A stretch of DNA of 64,000 nt from JACOMS01 sp964352785 (lineage in GTDB: Bacteria > Pseudomonadota > Alphaproteobacteria > Caulobacterales > Maricaulaceae), in NCBI GenBank assembly GCA_964352785.1, contig CAYGTI010000002.1:1-64000 (forward strand), read 5' to 3'. The stretch's first letter is position 1, and every line of letters starts with the position of its first letter. The position numbers and the translations under genes are program-made. Under the pieces are notes generated by a model that did not search any database, was not told the origin of the DNA, and was given only the letters and a program-made list of their open reading frames with translations. Below, piece by piece: positions 8,239-17,054 of this stretch.

Positions 8239-10398
8239 ATGCCCGCGCAACATGCTCAAATCCTATTTCCAGTCAATGTCGATACGCCTTTTGACTATCA
8301 TGTCCCGCAGGGCTTGACGCTGCGACGGGGTGATTTCGTTTTTGCCCCCATAGGGCAGCAAATGAAGTTGGGTGTGGTTTGGAGCCTTGCGCCGTATGTA
8401 GGCGAGCGATCTCTTAAAGATATCGCACAAATTAAATCAACACGGCCTTTGCCCGCCTCAATGATAGATTTTGTCAATTGGACAGCTAAATATAATTGCG
8501 CGCCGCTCGGCATGGTGCTGCGTATGATCATCCGCTCGCACAAGGCGCTCGATCCCAGTCAGCTGGTCACACAGTTTCAACCCAGCGGCAATCTGCCTGC
8601 CAAAATGACGCCTGCGCGCCAGCTTATCCTCGGCAGAGGCGGGCCGTTCCCGGCGCGCGCCAGCGAAATCGCTGAGCGGGCCGGGGTGAGCGTAGGTGTG
8701 GTGCGCGGATTTTCCAACGCGGGCGGTTTGCGCGCGGATGAATTGCCCGTTGACCCGCCTTTTGATGCGCCGCGCTCCGATCTGACCGGGATTGACCTCA
8801 CGCCTGAACAAATCAGCGCCGCCCAGGGCCTTGCCGCGCAAGTTCGCAAAAATGATTTCAACGTCAGCCTTTTGGACGGCGTCACGGGTTCGGGCAAAAC
8901 CGAGGTGTATTTCGAAGCCGTGGCCGAGGCTATGAAGGACGGCGGGCAGGCTTTGGTGCTGGTTCCCGAAATTGCGCTGACACAGGCGGGGCTTGCACGG
9001 TTCAAAGCGCGTTTCGGGGCCGAGCCCGCCCCGTGGCACTCTGCGCTGGGAGATGCGGCGCGGCGGCGTACATGGCGGGAGGTCGCTCAGGGCCGGGCGC
9101 AATTGGTCGTCGGCGCGCGCTCTGCATTATATCTGCCGTTCCCCGACTTGAGGGTCGTGGTGGTCGATGAAGAGCATGATACGTCCTATAAGCAAGAAGA
9201 GGGCGTCATTTATAACGCCCGCGATATGGCTGTTGTCAGAGGTATGATTGCGAAACACTCTGTAGTTCTGGCGTCTGCGACGCCGTCGCTGGAGAGCTTG
9301 GTCAATGCCCGCAATGGCCGCTACGCGCATTTTATCCTGCCAGAGCGCCCCGGCGCTATTACGCTGCCGGAGATAGCTCTCATTGATCTGAAAGAGGATA
9401 AACCCGCGCCGGGTGACTTCCTCTCCGCGCCGTTGATAGAGGCAGCGGGGAAAGTACTGGAGCGCGGGGAGCAGGCGATGCTGTATTTGAACCGGAGGGG
9501 ATTCGCGCCGCTGATTATCTGTAATGTCTGCGGCGAGAAACTTAAAAGCCCGGATACAGATAGCTGGTTGGTCGAACACCGCCGCACTGGCCGGGCGATG
9601 TGTCACCTCACAGGTTTTTCTATGCCAATGCCCAAAGCCTGCCCGGAGTGCAAATCTGATGACTGCCTTGTTAGCGTCGGCCCAGGCGTAGAGCGCGTCG
9701 CCGAAGAAGCACAACGTCATTTCCCCGAGGCAAGGATTGAGATATTCTCCTCTGATACAGCGGGCGGAGCGGAGGCGATCCGCGCGCGCATGGAGCGCAT
9801 GACATCCGGTGAGATTGATATTCTGGTCGGGACGCAAATGGTGGTCAAAGGTCATAATTTCCCGCGCCTGACATTCGTCGGCGTTGTTGACGGGGATTTA
9901 GGCCTCGCGGGCGGCGATCCGCGCGCTGGTGAGCGCACGTTCCAGACCTTGGTTCAAGTGGCGGGCCGCGCCGGGCGGGCCGATAAGCCCGGACACGCGC
10001 TTATACAAACCCATCAGCCGGATCATGAGGCGCTGATCGCGCTGGCTGCGGGTGACCGCGAGCGGTTTATTTCCGCCGAGCTTGCCATGCGCGATATGCT
10101 GGGCCTTCCGCCCTTTGGGAAGTTGGCTGCGGTGATCATTTGGGGTTTTGATCTTAAAAAGACCGAACAATTCGCCAAGGATTTCGTTATGAAGGCGCCG
10201 CGCGCGGACGGTATAGAGATTTTAGGCCCAAGCGAGCCGCCTATCGGGCGCCTGAGGGGGCAGTTCCGCCGCCGCATTTTGGTGCAAGCCGAGGCCAGCG
10301 TGAATTTATCCGCCTATATGCAAGCGTGGCGCGCCAAAACCCGGTTGCCGCCTAAAATCAAGCTCCAGATCGATATTGATCCGCAGAGTTTTATGTAG
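8239..10398 (+). CDS. priA: Primosomal replication-restart helicase PriA (one zinc site degenerate)
   Basis: This is a 719-aa superfamily 2 DNA helicase that reloads the replisome at stalled forks. It has an N-terminal 3' fork-binding domain (about 1-110), Walker A GVTGSGKT (214-221), DEEH box (310-313) and a C-terminal helicase lobe with GTQMVVKGH and QVAGRAGR. The zinc region differs from the usual eight cysteines: Cys428, Cys431, Cys468 and Cys471 (one site) are kept, but the second site has Ser437, Thr440 and Thr458 in place of cysteines, with only Cys455 left. The rest of the protein is intact. It is transcribed divergently from fsa. Confidence 0.95.
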   Translation: MPAQHAQILFPVNVDTPFDYHVPQGLTLRRGDFVFAPIGQQMKLGVVWSLAPYVGERSLKDIAQIKSTRPLPASMIDFVNWTAKYNCAPLGMVLRMIIRSHKALDPSQLVTQFQPSGNLPAKMTPARQLILGRGGPFPARASEIAERAGVSVGVVRGFSNAGGLRADELPVDPPFDAPRSDLTGIDLTPEQISAAQGLAAQVRKNDFNVSLLDGVTGSGKTEVYFEAVAEAMKDGGQALVLVPEIALTQAGLARFKARFGAEPAPWHSALGDAARRRTWREVAQGRAQLVVGARSALYLPFPDLRVVVVDEEHDTSYKQEEGVIYNARDMAVVRGMIAKHSVVLASATPSLESLVNARNGRYAHFILPERPGAITLPEIALIDLKEDKPAPGDFLSAPLIEAAGKVLERGEQAMLYLNRRGFAPLIICNVCGEKLKSPDTDSWLVEHRRTGRAMCHLTGFSMPMPKACPECKSDDCLVSVGPGVERVAEEAQRHFPEARIEIFSSDTAGGAEAIRARMERMTSGEIDILVGTQMVVKGHNFPRLTFVGVVDGDLGLAGGDPRAGERTFQTLVQVAGRAGRADKPGHALIQTHQPDHEALIALAAGDRERFISAELAMRDMLGLPPFGKLAAVIIWGFDLKKTEQFAKDFVMKAPRADGIEILGPSEPPIGRLRGQFRRRILVQAEASVNLSAYMQAWRAKTRLPPKIKLQIDIDPQSFM

Positions 10399-10431
10399 TT
10401 TCGCTGTAGTCTGGCGTGTGCGGGTGTGAGC

Positions 10432-10449
10432 TAGGTCGTTGAAGTTTCA
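10432..10449. repeat. 18-nt motif, copy 2 (upstream of response regulator)
   Basis: TAGGTCGTTGAAGTTTCA matches the motif at 6050-6067 in 17 of 18 bases. It lies 145 nt before the response regulator start. Relative to the downstream gene it is in the opposite orientation to copy 1, but the core is nearly palindromic. Confidence 0.3.
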
Positions 10450-10527
10450 ATTATCTGTGCTGAAAATTAGGAAATTGTGAACTACAAATGGGAAAATGAA
10501 GAGGAATTTTCTTGTCTAGGCGTCAAA

Positions 10528-10542
10528 TTAAGATGAATTTAA
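10528..10542. promoter_or_regulatory. Putative CtrA box, TTAA-N7-TTAA
   Basis: A perfect TTAA-GATGAAT-TTAA lies 52 nt before the response regulator ATG, followed 3 nt later by GATTC (10546-10550), a GANTC site as methylated by CcrM. This spacing is the CtrA consensus of Caulobacter. Expected about once by chance in the whole window, but this one sits in a short promoter region. Confidence 0.5.
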
Positions 10543-10593
10543 GACGATTCTTGGACACATCATTACAAGAAGTATCTACACACTGAGGCTAAC

Positions 10594-11019
10594 ATGCGCG
10601 CTAAACCTGTTACATTCCTAATCGTTGATGATGATGATATTGACTGTCAGGCTATAGAGCGCACACTTTGGGATATCAAAATCTCGAACCCTGTCCGCCG
10701 CGCCCGCGATGGCGTTGAGGCGCTGGATATTTTGCGCGGTGAGAATAGCCAAAAGAAGCTGAAAGGCCCGATAATGGTTCTTCTAGATTTGAACATGCCC
10801 CGTATGGGCGGGCTCGAGTTTCTGCAAGAGCTGGAAAAAGATAACGCCATAGAGGATGTCCGCGTCATGGTGCTGACGACGTCTGATACGGATGACGATA
10901 TTATTGGCGCTCACAAGCACAATATTGCAGGCTATATTGTAAAGTCTGATTTGAAAGAAAGCTTGCGCGAGGCATTTGAGGATTTAGATTCTCACAAAAC
11001 TATTGTTATGGCCGCATAA
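10594..11019 (+). CDS. Single-domain response regulator (CheY/Rcp1-like)
   Basis: This 141-aa receiver domain has no output domain. It has an acidic pocket VDDDD (11-15), phosphoacceptor Asp65 in LLDLNMPRMGG, the switch threonine in MVLTTSD and the conserved lysine in YIVKSDL. The longer spacing between helices (RGENSQKKLKGP) resembles the Rcp1 class that pairs with phytochrome- or PAS-type kinases. It stands alone. The upstream region holds a CtrA-type box with a GANTC site and an 18-nt motif shared with the PAS-kinase gene at 4768, which makes that kinase a possible but unproven partner. Confidence 0.92.
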   Translation: MRAKPVTFLIVDDDDIDCQAIERTLWDIKISNPVRRARDGVEALDILRGENSQKKLKGPIMVLLDLNMPRMGGLEFLQELEKDNAIEDVRVMVLTTSDTDDDIIGAHKHNIAGYIVKSDLKESLREAFEDLDSHKTIVMAA

Positions 11020-11271
11020 GTCTCAAACAGGCTTGACGCTGACTGACTGCTAGTTTGGCGCAGGTTTCCCATTTTCAACCCTCCATTCCCCCTGTATTTT
11101 AGGCTGCCAAAAGGTCGCAGAAAAACATGGGTTGAGTACCCTAATGACCCGTGCTAAAGCCCCCGCGAGTTTCAGGGTGTTGAGTCCAATCACCACTCCA
11201 TTTTCGCAGGTTTTACCCTTATATCTATAAACTGATATAAGAGTTGCCCAAACAGATACGGATTAAGATTT

Positions 11272-11829
11272 GTGTCACATAAAGACGTAATAACCGGGGA
11301 AGCTCCCCGCCGCTATGCCCTCGCTCTGCTCGACCTTGCAGAAGAGTCTAAGTCATTGAAAATAGTCGAAAAGGACCTTGCGTCTGTTAAAGACATGTTT
11401 GCTGGCAGCGAAGACTTGCGGCGCATGGCGGCCAGCCCTGTCATTTCGGCTGAGGATAAAATCGCCTCTCTGTCGACGTTGATGAAGACATTTAATGTAG
11501 GAAAACTTGTCTCCCAATTTGTTGGGACTGCCGCGCAGAATCGCCGTGCCCATGAAATCCCTGCTATGATAAGCGCTTTCCAGGACGCACTTGCACGTCT
11601 CCGCGGTACACAAACCGCCCACGTCACAAGCGCCGTGAAATTAACCGCGGCTCAAGTGGCAAAGCTCAAATCCGAGCTCAAAGCGTCGCTGGGCCGTCCG
11701 GTCAATATAGAAACTGACATTGATCCTGATCTGCTTGGCGGCTTCGTCGTGCGCATTGGGTCACGTCTTTACGATAGTTCCCTCAAGACACAGATTGAGG
11801 ATATGAAGTTGGCCCTAAAAGAGGCTTAG
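11272..11829 (+). CDS. atpH: ATP synthase F1 subunit delta
   Basis: This 185-aa peripheral-stalk protein (delta, equal to OSCP) joins F1 to the b subunits of F0. The N-terminal helical domain begins with the family pattern RRYALALLDLAEE, and the C-terminal domain has GRPVNIETDIDPDLLGGFVVRIG. Translation appears to begin at a GTG at 11272 with no clear Shine-Dalgarno; no earlier in-frame start gives a better alignment. It is the first gene of the cluster atpH-A-G-D-(YHS)-C, with 30 bp to atpA. F0 genes are absent from this window, as usual in alphaproteobacteria where F0 lies elsewhere. Confidence 0.95.
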   Translation: MSHKDVITGEAPRRYALALLDLAEESKSLKIVEKDLASVKDMFAGSEDLRRMAASPVISAEDKIASLSTLMKTFNVGKLVSQFVGTAAQNRRAHEIPAMISAFQDALARLRGTQTAHVTSAVKLTAAQVAKLKSELKASLGRPVNIETDIDPDLLGGFVVRIGSRLYDSSLKTQIEDMKLALKEA

Positions 11830-11859
11830 CCCAGACGGCAAGAAAAAGAGGTAAAATCC

Positions 11860-13392
11860 ATGGATATTCGCGCAGCAGAAATCTCCGACATTCTGAAAAA
11901 GCAAATTAAAGGCTTCGGCACAGCCGCCAAAGTCTCTGACGTCGGCCAAGTGCTCTCCGTCGGGGATGGTATTGCCCGTATTTACGGTTTGGACAATGTC
12001 CGTGCCGGTGAAATGGTTGAATTCCCGGGCGGCGTGAAAGGTATGGCGCTTAACCTCGAGAGTGACAATGTTGGCGCTGTTATCTTTGGTGATGACCGCG
12101 GCATTAAAGAGGGTGATACTGTCAAGCGCCTCGGCGAAATCGTTGACGTTCCTGTCGGCAAAGGCCTTCTAGGCCGCGTTGTGAACCCTCTAGGTGAGCC
12201 GATTGACGGCAAAGGCCCGATTGAAAGTTCAGAGCGCCGCCGCGTTGACGTTAAAGCGCCGGGTATTATGCCCCGTAAAGGTGTTCACGAGCCCGTGCAA
12301 ACAGGTATTAAGGCGATTGATGCGTTGATCCCTGTTGGCCGTGGTCAACGCGAATTGATCATTGGTGACCGCCAAACCGGTAAAACCGCTGTGGCTGTCG
12401 ATGCGATCCTTAACCAAAAGGCAGCCTTTGACGAAGACCGCGAAAACGACAAACTTTACTGTATCTATGTTGTGATCGGCCAAAAGCGCTCAACAGTGGC
12501 TCAGCTTGTTAAAACGCTCGAAGAAAATGGCGCGATGGATTATTCCATTGTCGTGGCCGCGACAGCGTCCGAGCCGGCACCGCTTCAGTTCCTAGCCCCG
12601 TTTGCAGGCTGCGCGATGGGTGAATATTTCCGCGATAACGGTATGCACGGCCTGATCATTTATGATGATCTGTCCAAGCAAGCAGTGGCCTACCGCCAGA
12701 TGTCGCTTTTGCTGCGCCGCCCGCCGGGCCGCGAAGCCTATCCGGGTGATGTGTTCTATCTTCACTCCAGATTGCTCGAGCGCGCCGCGAAACTGAACGA
12801 GGCTAACGGCGGCGGTTCACTCACAGCGCTGCCAATTATCGAGACACAAGGTAATGACGTGTCTGCCTTCATTCCGACCAACGTGATCTCGATTACGGAT
12901 GGTCAGATTTTCCTTGAAACCGATTTGTTCTTCCAAGGCATTCGTCCGGCGCTTAACGTTGGTCTCTCTGTTAGTCGGGTTGGATCTGCCGCGCAGATAA
13001 AAGCGATGAAACAGGTCGCTGGCCCGATTAAAGGCGAGTTGGCGCAGTACCGCGAAATGGCGGCGTTTGCGCAGTTTGGTTCTGACCTTGATGCCTCAAC
13101 ACAAGCGCTTCTGGCGCGTGGTGAGCGCTTGACGGAACTGCTCAAGCAGCCTCAATTCTCGCCTCTGCAGGTTCAAGAGCAGGTGGCCGTGATTTATGCG
13201 GGGACACGGGGTTATCTTGACGGCGTGCCCGTCAAAGCGGTTCAGAAATACGAGAAAGAACTTCTGGTTCATCTCGCGTCTGATCATGCCTCGTTGCTCG
13301 CTGACATCGCGTCTGAGAAAAAGTTGTCTGATGATCTTGAGAACCGACTCAAATCGGCTTTGGACAACTTTACAAAGAACTTTGCCGCTTAG
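11860..13392 (+). CDS. atpA: ATP synthase F1 subunit alpha
   Basis: This 510-aa regulatory nucleotide-binding subunit of the F1 hexamer has the N-terminal crown (membrane-distal beta barrel) with the ISDILKKQI start, P-loop GDRQTGKT near 170, and the alpha-type RPPGREAYPGDVFYLHSRLLERAAK segment with the arginine finger region SVSRVGSAAQ. The length is normal. It is preceded by an AAAAGAGGT Shine-Dalgarno and followed after 22 bp by atpG. Confidence 0.98.
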   Translation: MDIRAAEISDILKKQIKGFGTAAKVSDVGQVLSVGDGIARIYGLDNVRAGEMVEFPGGVKGMALNLESDNVGAVIFGDDRGIKEGDTVKRLGEIVDVPVGKGLLGRVVNPLGEPIDGKGPIESSERRRVDVKAPGIMPRKGVHEPVQTGIKAIDALIPVGRGQRELIIGDRQTGKTAVAVDAILNQKAAFDEDRENDKLYCIYVVIGQKRSTVAQLVKTLEENGAMDYSIVVAATASEPAPLQFLAPFAGCAMGEYFRDNGMHGLIIYDDLSKQAVAYRQMSLLLRRPPGREAYPGDVFYLHSRLLERAAKLNEANGGGSLTALPIIETQGNDVSAFIPTNVISITDGQIFLETDLFFQGIRPALNVGLSVSRVGSAAQIKAMKQVAGPIKGELAQYREMAAFAQFGSDLDASTQALLARGERLTELLKQPQFSPLQVQEQVAVIYAGTRGYLDGVPVKAVQKYEKELLVHLASDHASLLADIASEKKLSDDLENRLKSALDNFTKNFAA

Positions 13393-13414
13393 AAGACCGG
13401 GATAGGAGCAGGCA

Positions 13415-14329
13415 ATGGCCAGCTTAAAAGAACTCAAAAACCGGATCGGCAGCGTTAAAAACACGCAAAAGATCACCAAAGCCATGCAAATGGTGGCGGC
13501 GGCAAAGCTGCGTAAGGCGCAGGACGCGGCGGAAAAATCGCGTCCTTATGCTGACCGGATCGGGTCGATTATCATCAACTTGGCTAACTCCATGCAGGAC
13601 GCCTCGGGAGGCCCAGAGCTATTAATCGGTAATGGTAAATCAGACACAGTTATGCTCGTCGTCGCGACCGCGGACCGCGGTCTGTGCGGCGGCTTTAATA
13701 CCAATATCGTCCGCGCAGCGCGTGAAGAGATTGTGGCGCTCGAGCGCGCTGGAAAAACTGTCAAACTCTACCTGATTGGCAAAAAAGGCTATGATCAACT
13801 CGGCCGTCTTTATAAGTCCAATATCGTCGAGTACTTATCTTTGAAAGAAGAGCGTAAACTCCATGCCGGTATCGCGCAAAGCATTGGCGCGAAGGTCACG
13901 TCTATGTTTGAGGCGGGCGAATTTGACGTCTGCAAGCTCATCTATTCGGAGTTTGAGAACGTGATGACGCAAACACCCGTGGCTAAAACGCTTATTCCGG
14001 CCATGGCCGAAACGGGCATAGCCAACGGTGACGGCGAAGCGGCAGACACTGTTTTTGCGCCGGATCTTGGCGGCGCGATTTATGATTACGAGCCGGACGA
14101 AGAAGGTATTTTACGGGTGCTCCTGCCGCGTAATATCAACACCCAAATTTTTACCGCTTTACTTGAAAATCAAGCGGGCGAAATGGGTTCTAAAATGACA
14201 GCGATGGATAACGCGACGCGCAATGCTGGCGAAATGATTGACAAGCTGACACTGACCTTTAACCGAACACGTCAGGCGCAGATTACATCCGAACTTATTG
14301 AAATTATCTCCGGCGCCGAGGCGCTATAA
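13415..14329 (+). CDS. atpG: ATP synthase F1 subunit gamma
   Basis: This 304-aa rotor shaft subunit shows the conserved N-terminal helix (LKELKNRIGSVKNTQKITKAM) and the C-terminal helix (MDNATRNAGEMID...TRQAQITSELIEI), which form the coiled coil inside the alpha3beta3 ring; the Rossmann-like middle domain contains TADRGLCGGFN. It is slightly longer than the E. coli protein because of an acidic insertion near 205-230 (GDGEAADTVFAPDLGG), common in alphaproteobacteria. A GGAG Shine-Dalgarno precedes the ATG. Confidence 0.98.
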   Translation: MASLKELKNRIGSVKNTQKITKAMQMVAAAKLRKAQDAAEKSRPYADRIGSIIINLANSMQDASGGPELLIGNGKSDTVMLVVATADRGLCGGFNTNIVRAAREEIVALERAGKTVKLYLIGKKGYDQLGRLYKSNIVEYLSLKEERKLHAGIAQSIGAKVTSMFEAGEFDVCKLIYSEFENVMTQTPVAKTLIPAMAETGIANGDGEAADTVFAPDLGGAIYDYEPDEEGILRVLLPRNINTQIFTALLENQAGEMGSKMTAMDNATRNAGEMIDKLTLTFNRTRQAQITSELIEIISGAEAL

Positions 14330-14375
14330 TATTGGGGGCGCAGACGCGCTCTAACGACAGCTAGAGGAAAAACCA

Positions 14376-15872
14376 ATGGCGAAAGCAGCAGTAAAAAAGG
14401 CCCCGGCAAAAAAGCCCGCGGCTAAACGCAAAGCCCCAAGCGCGGCTAACGCCAATAAAATGGGCTCCGGCAAAATCAGTCAAGTGATTGGCGCGGTTGT
14501 TGACGTGGAATTTGTTGGCGAGTTACCGCCCATTTTGAACGCGCTAGAAACCGATAACCAAGGCAACCGCCTTGTACTCGAGGTTGCGCAGCACCTTGGT
14601 CAAAGCACTGTTCGCACGATCGCGATGGACTCCACCGAAGGTCTTGTTCGGGGTCAGCCCGTAACAGATTTGGGCGCGCCCATCACTGTGCCTGTTGGGC
14701 CTGAAACACTTGGCCGTATTATGAACGTCATCGGTGAGCCGATTGATGATCGCGGCCCGGTAAAAACGAAAGCCGTGGCGTCAATTCACAAAGAAGCGCC
14801 AGCCTTTGTTGACCAGTCAACCGAGACAGAGGTTCTCGCGACAGGTATCAAAGTTATCGATCTGCTGTGCCCTTATTCAAAAGGCGGTAAAATTGGCCTC
14901 TTCGGCGGTGCCGGCGTGGGTAAAACAGTTTTGATCATGGAATTGATCAACAACATTGCCAAACTTTTCGGCGGTTACTCCGTGTTTGCGGGCGTCGGCG
15001 AGCGGACACGCGAAGGGAACGATCTTTATCATGAAATGATCGAATCCGGCGTTATCAACCTCGAAGGCGAATCTCGCGCGACTCTCGTTTATGGCCAAAT
15101 GAATGAACCTCCCGGAGCCCGTGCACGTGTGGCTTTGACCGGTCTGTCTCAGGCTGAGTATTTCCGCGACGAAGAAGGCAAAGACGTTTTGTTCTTCGTC
15201 GATAACATCTTCCGCTTTACCCAAGCTGGTTCCGAGGTGTCCGCGCTACTCGGTCGAATTCCGTCTGCTGTGGGTTATCAGCCGACACTGGCCACAGAAA
15301 TGGGCCAAATGCAGGAGCGTATTACATCAACGAACAAAGGTTCGATTACATCCGTGCAGGCCGTTTACGTCCCAGCCGATGACTTGACCGACCCGGCGCC
15401 CGCGACGTCCTTTGCCCACTTGGATGCGACAACGGTTCTGAACCGGGCCATCTCTGAAAAAGGTATTTATCCCGCCGTTGATCCGCTCGACTCTACATCA
15501 CGTATTCTAGAGCCTCGCACGGTCGGTAACGACCATTACGAGACCGCCCGCCGCGTGCAGGAAACGCTGCAAAGCTATAAATCACTCCAAGACATTATCG
15601 CGATTTTGGGTATGGACGAGCTATCAGAAGAGCAAAAGCTCACTGTGGCCCGTGCCCGTAAAATTGAGAAATTCCTGTCACAGCCATTTGACGTGGCTGA
15701 GATCTTTACGGGTTCACCGGGTATCCAGGTGCCGCTCGAAGAGACTGTACGCTCATTCAAAGGTCTTGTCCAAGGTGACTATGATCATCTGCCAGAGCAA
15801 GCTTTCTATATGGTTGGTGGCATTGACGACGTGATCGAAAAGGCTGCTAAAATGGCCGCGGAAGCCGCGTAA
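14376..15872 (+). CDS. atpD: ATP synthase F1 subunit beta
   Basis: This 498-aa catalytic subunit of F1 has P-loop GGAGVGKT, catalytic Glu in GVGERTREGND, and DELSEEQKL plus SQPFDVAEIFTG in the C-terminal domain. It carries a Lys/Ala/Pro-rich extension of about 30 residues (MAKAAVKKAPAKKPAAKRKA...) before the normal start of the fold at GKISQVIGAVVDVEF. Comparable basic tails are known in atpD of the Caulobacter group; their function is unknown. An AGAGG Shine-Dalgarno lies before the ATG. The stop is followed at once by the TTG of the YHS-like gene. Confidence 0.98.
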   Translation: MAKAAVKKAPAKKPAAKRKAPSAANANKMGSGKISQVIGAVVDVEFVGELPPILNALETDNQGNRLVLEVAQHLGQSTVRTIAMDSTEGLVRGQPVTDLGAPITVPVGPETLGRIMNVIGEPIDDRGPVKTKAVASIHKEAPAFVDQSTETEVLATGIKVIDLLCPYSKGGKIGLFGGAGVGKTVLIMELINNIAKLFGGYSVFAGVGERTREGNDLYHEMIESGVINLEGESRATLVYGQMNEPPGARARVALTGLSQAEYFRDEEGKDVLFFVDNIFRFTQAGSEVSALLGRIPSAVGYQPTLATEMGQMQERITSTNKGSITSVQAVYVPADDLTDPAPATSFAHLDATTVLNRAISEKGIYPAVDPLDSTSRILEPRTVGNDHYETARRVQETLQSYKSLQDIIAILGMDELSEEQKLTVARARKIEKFLSQPFDVAEIFTGSPGIQVPLEETVRSFKGLVQGDYDHLPEQAFYMVGGIDDVIEKAAKMAAEAA

Positions 15873-16073
15873 TTGACCCAAGAGCTCGATATCAAGGATT
15901 GTATCAACGATATATGTCCTTGGTCTGGTGATCCTGTGAGCGCGGACGCGCTCACACTCTATAATGGAAACGTCGTGGGATTCTGTAAGACAGGATGCCG
16001 CGACAAGTTTGCAAAAGCGGTCACGCTTTTTGAGGCCAGTTTTGAGGCCAGTAATGGAGCCAAACATGGCTGA
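15873..16073 (+). CDS. Small YHS/TRASH-like cysteine protein within the atp cluster
   Basis: This 66-aa protein begins with TTG directly after the atpD stop and overlaps atpC by 8 bp, so it is very likely translated by coupling. Residues 13-46 resemble a YHS domain: CPWSGDPV, then YNGNVVGFC, then CRDKF. That gives cysteines at about 15, 38 and 42, typical of small metal-binding modules in copper or zinc handling, plus an extra Cys near residue 10. It has no signal peptide. The reading frame shows sensible composition and operon fit, which favours a real gene in spite of the TTG start. The role next to ATP synthase epsilon is unknown; it could be an assembly or metal-sensing accessory. Confidence 0.7.
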   Translation: MTQELDIKDCINDICPWSGDPVSADALTLYNGNVVGFCKTGCRDKFAKAVTLFEASFEASNGAKHG

Positions 16074-16458
16074 CACAATGACATTTTCACTGGTCTCTCC
16101 CGAGCGCGAACTGTTCTCTGGCGAGGTCACCCAAGTTGATATTCCCGGCACCGAAGGGGATATGGGCATCTTGCCAAGGCACATGCCCGTTATGGCAGCG
16201 ATCCGCACGGGCGCGATCACTGTGTATAAAGACGGCGGTCCGGTTAAATTTTTTATCCAAGGCGGTTTTGCCGACGCGACGCCGGAAGGCTTAACCGTAC
16301 TCGCGGAACGCGCCGCATTAATGAGCGACGTTGATGCGGGCGATATTGCCTCTGAAATAGAAGCCGCAAAAGCCGCACTCGACGGTCTTGAGGGCGACGC
16401 GCTCTTGGCTGCGCAGCAAAACCTTGAAGGTTTAACCGACGTCGCGAGCGCGCTTTAG
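16066..16458 (+). CDS. atpC: ATP synthase F1 subunit epsilon
   Basis: This 130-aa protein of the central stalk couples rotation and inhibits ATP hydrolysis. It has an N-terminal beta sandwich (FSLVSPERELFSGEV, VDIPGTEGDMGILPRHMPVM) and a C-terminal helical hairpin (ADVDAGDIASEIEAAKAAL). The start at ATG 16066 (MADTMTF) matches the family; an open frame extends further upstream but out of family context and inside the YHS-like gene. It overlaps that gene by 8 bp and the next gene by 1 bp. Confidence 0.95.
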   Translation: MADTMTFSLVSPERELFSGEVTQVDIPGTEGDMGILPRHMPVMAAIRTGAITVYKDGGPVKFFIQGGFADATPEGLTVLAERAALMSDVDAGDIASEIEAAKAALDGLEGDALLAAQQNLEGLTDVASAL

Positions 16459-17054
16459 TGATACAACATAAGGCAGCAGCATTTGTTGTCGGTGCTGCTG
16501 TGCTGATGATGACTGCTTTATCAGCCAGTGCCGAGCCTAACATAGACGAATATAAGGCATTGATGCCTGAAGCCGCTTTCAACCAAACTGTAGAGAATTC
16601 GGAAAGATATGCTGATTATTTTTTAGGTTTTTGTTTTGAGAAAATTCGCGGCACGCCTTTGCGGGCGCATGAAACCAACTACAAAGAATGGACAGCATTA
16701 GGCGCAACTCAAACGACAAAGAATTTGCAGCTTTTTAACCCCCAAGTGTCACCCGACACATTCACAATTTTAGATTTGCATACCTCGAACGATAGCTGCT
16801 GGACACAGCATGATACAATTTCAGCCCCGCTCAGCATGCAACCTGTTCTCGATGTGTTACTGGGCCTACCTGAGGGTTTCGTGTCTATCTTAGATCAAAA
16901 AAGTGGTGACGGGTTTGAGCAGCGAACGTATTTATACAACCCCGGAGATACAAGAAGTCCTGTGATCGTCTATTTCCATGTAAATTATGCCGGATCGATT
17001 AACCAGATTGTTGGGATTGTTAAAAAAGCTACTATCACTAAAAAAAATGACTGA
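16458..17054 (+). CDS. Exported protein of unknown function
   Basis: This 198-aa protein has a Sec signal peptide (about 1-26, ending SASA). The mature part has two cysteines, no transmembrane segment and no family that I recognise. Translation starts at a GTG whose G is the last base of the atpC stop, and the end overlaps the MOSC gene start, so it is translationally coupled on both sides. It may be an appended passenger of the atp operon. Confidence 0.7.
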   Translation: MIQHKAAAFVVGAAVLMMTALSASAEPNIDEYKALMPEAAFNQTVENSERYADYFLGFCFEKIRGTPLRAHETNYKEWTALGATQTTKNLQLFNPQVSPDTFTILDLHTSNDSCWTQHDTISAPLSMQPVLDVLLGLPEGFVSILDQKSGDGFEQRTYLYNPGDTRSPVIVYFHVNYAGSINQIVGIVKKATITKKND

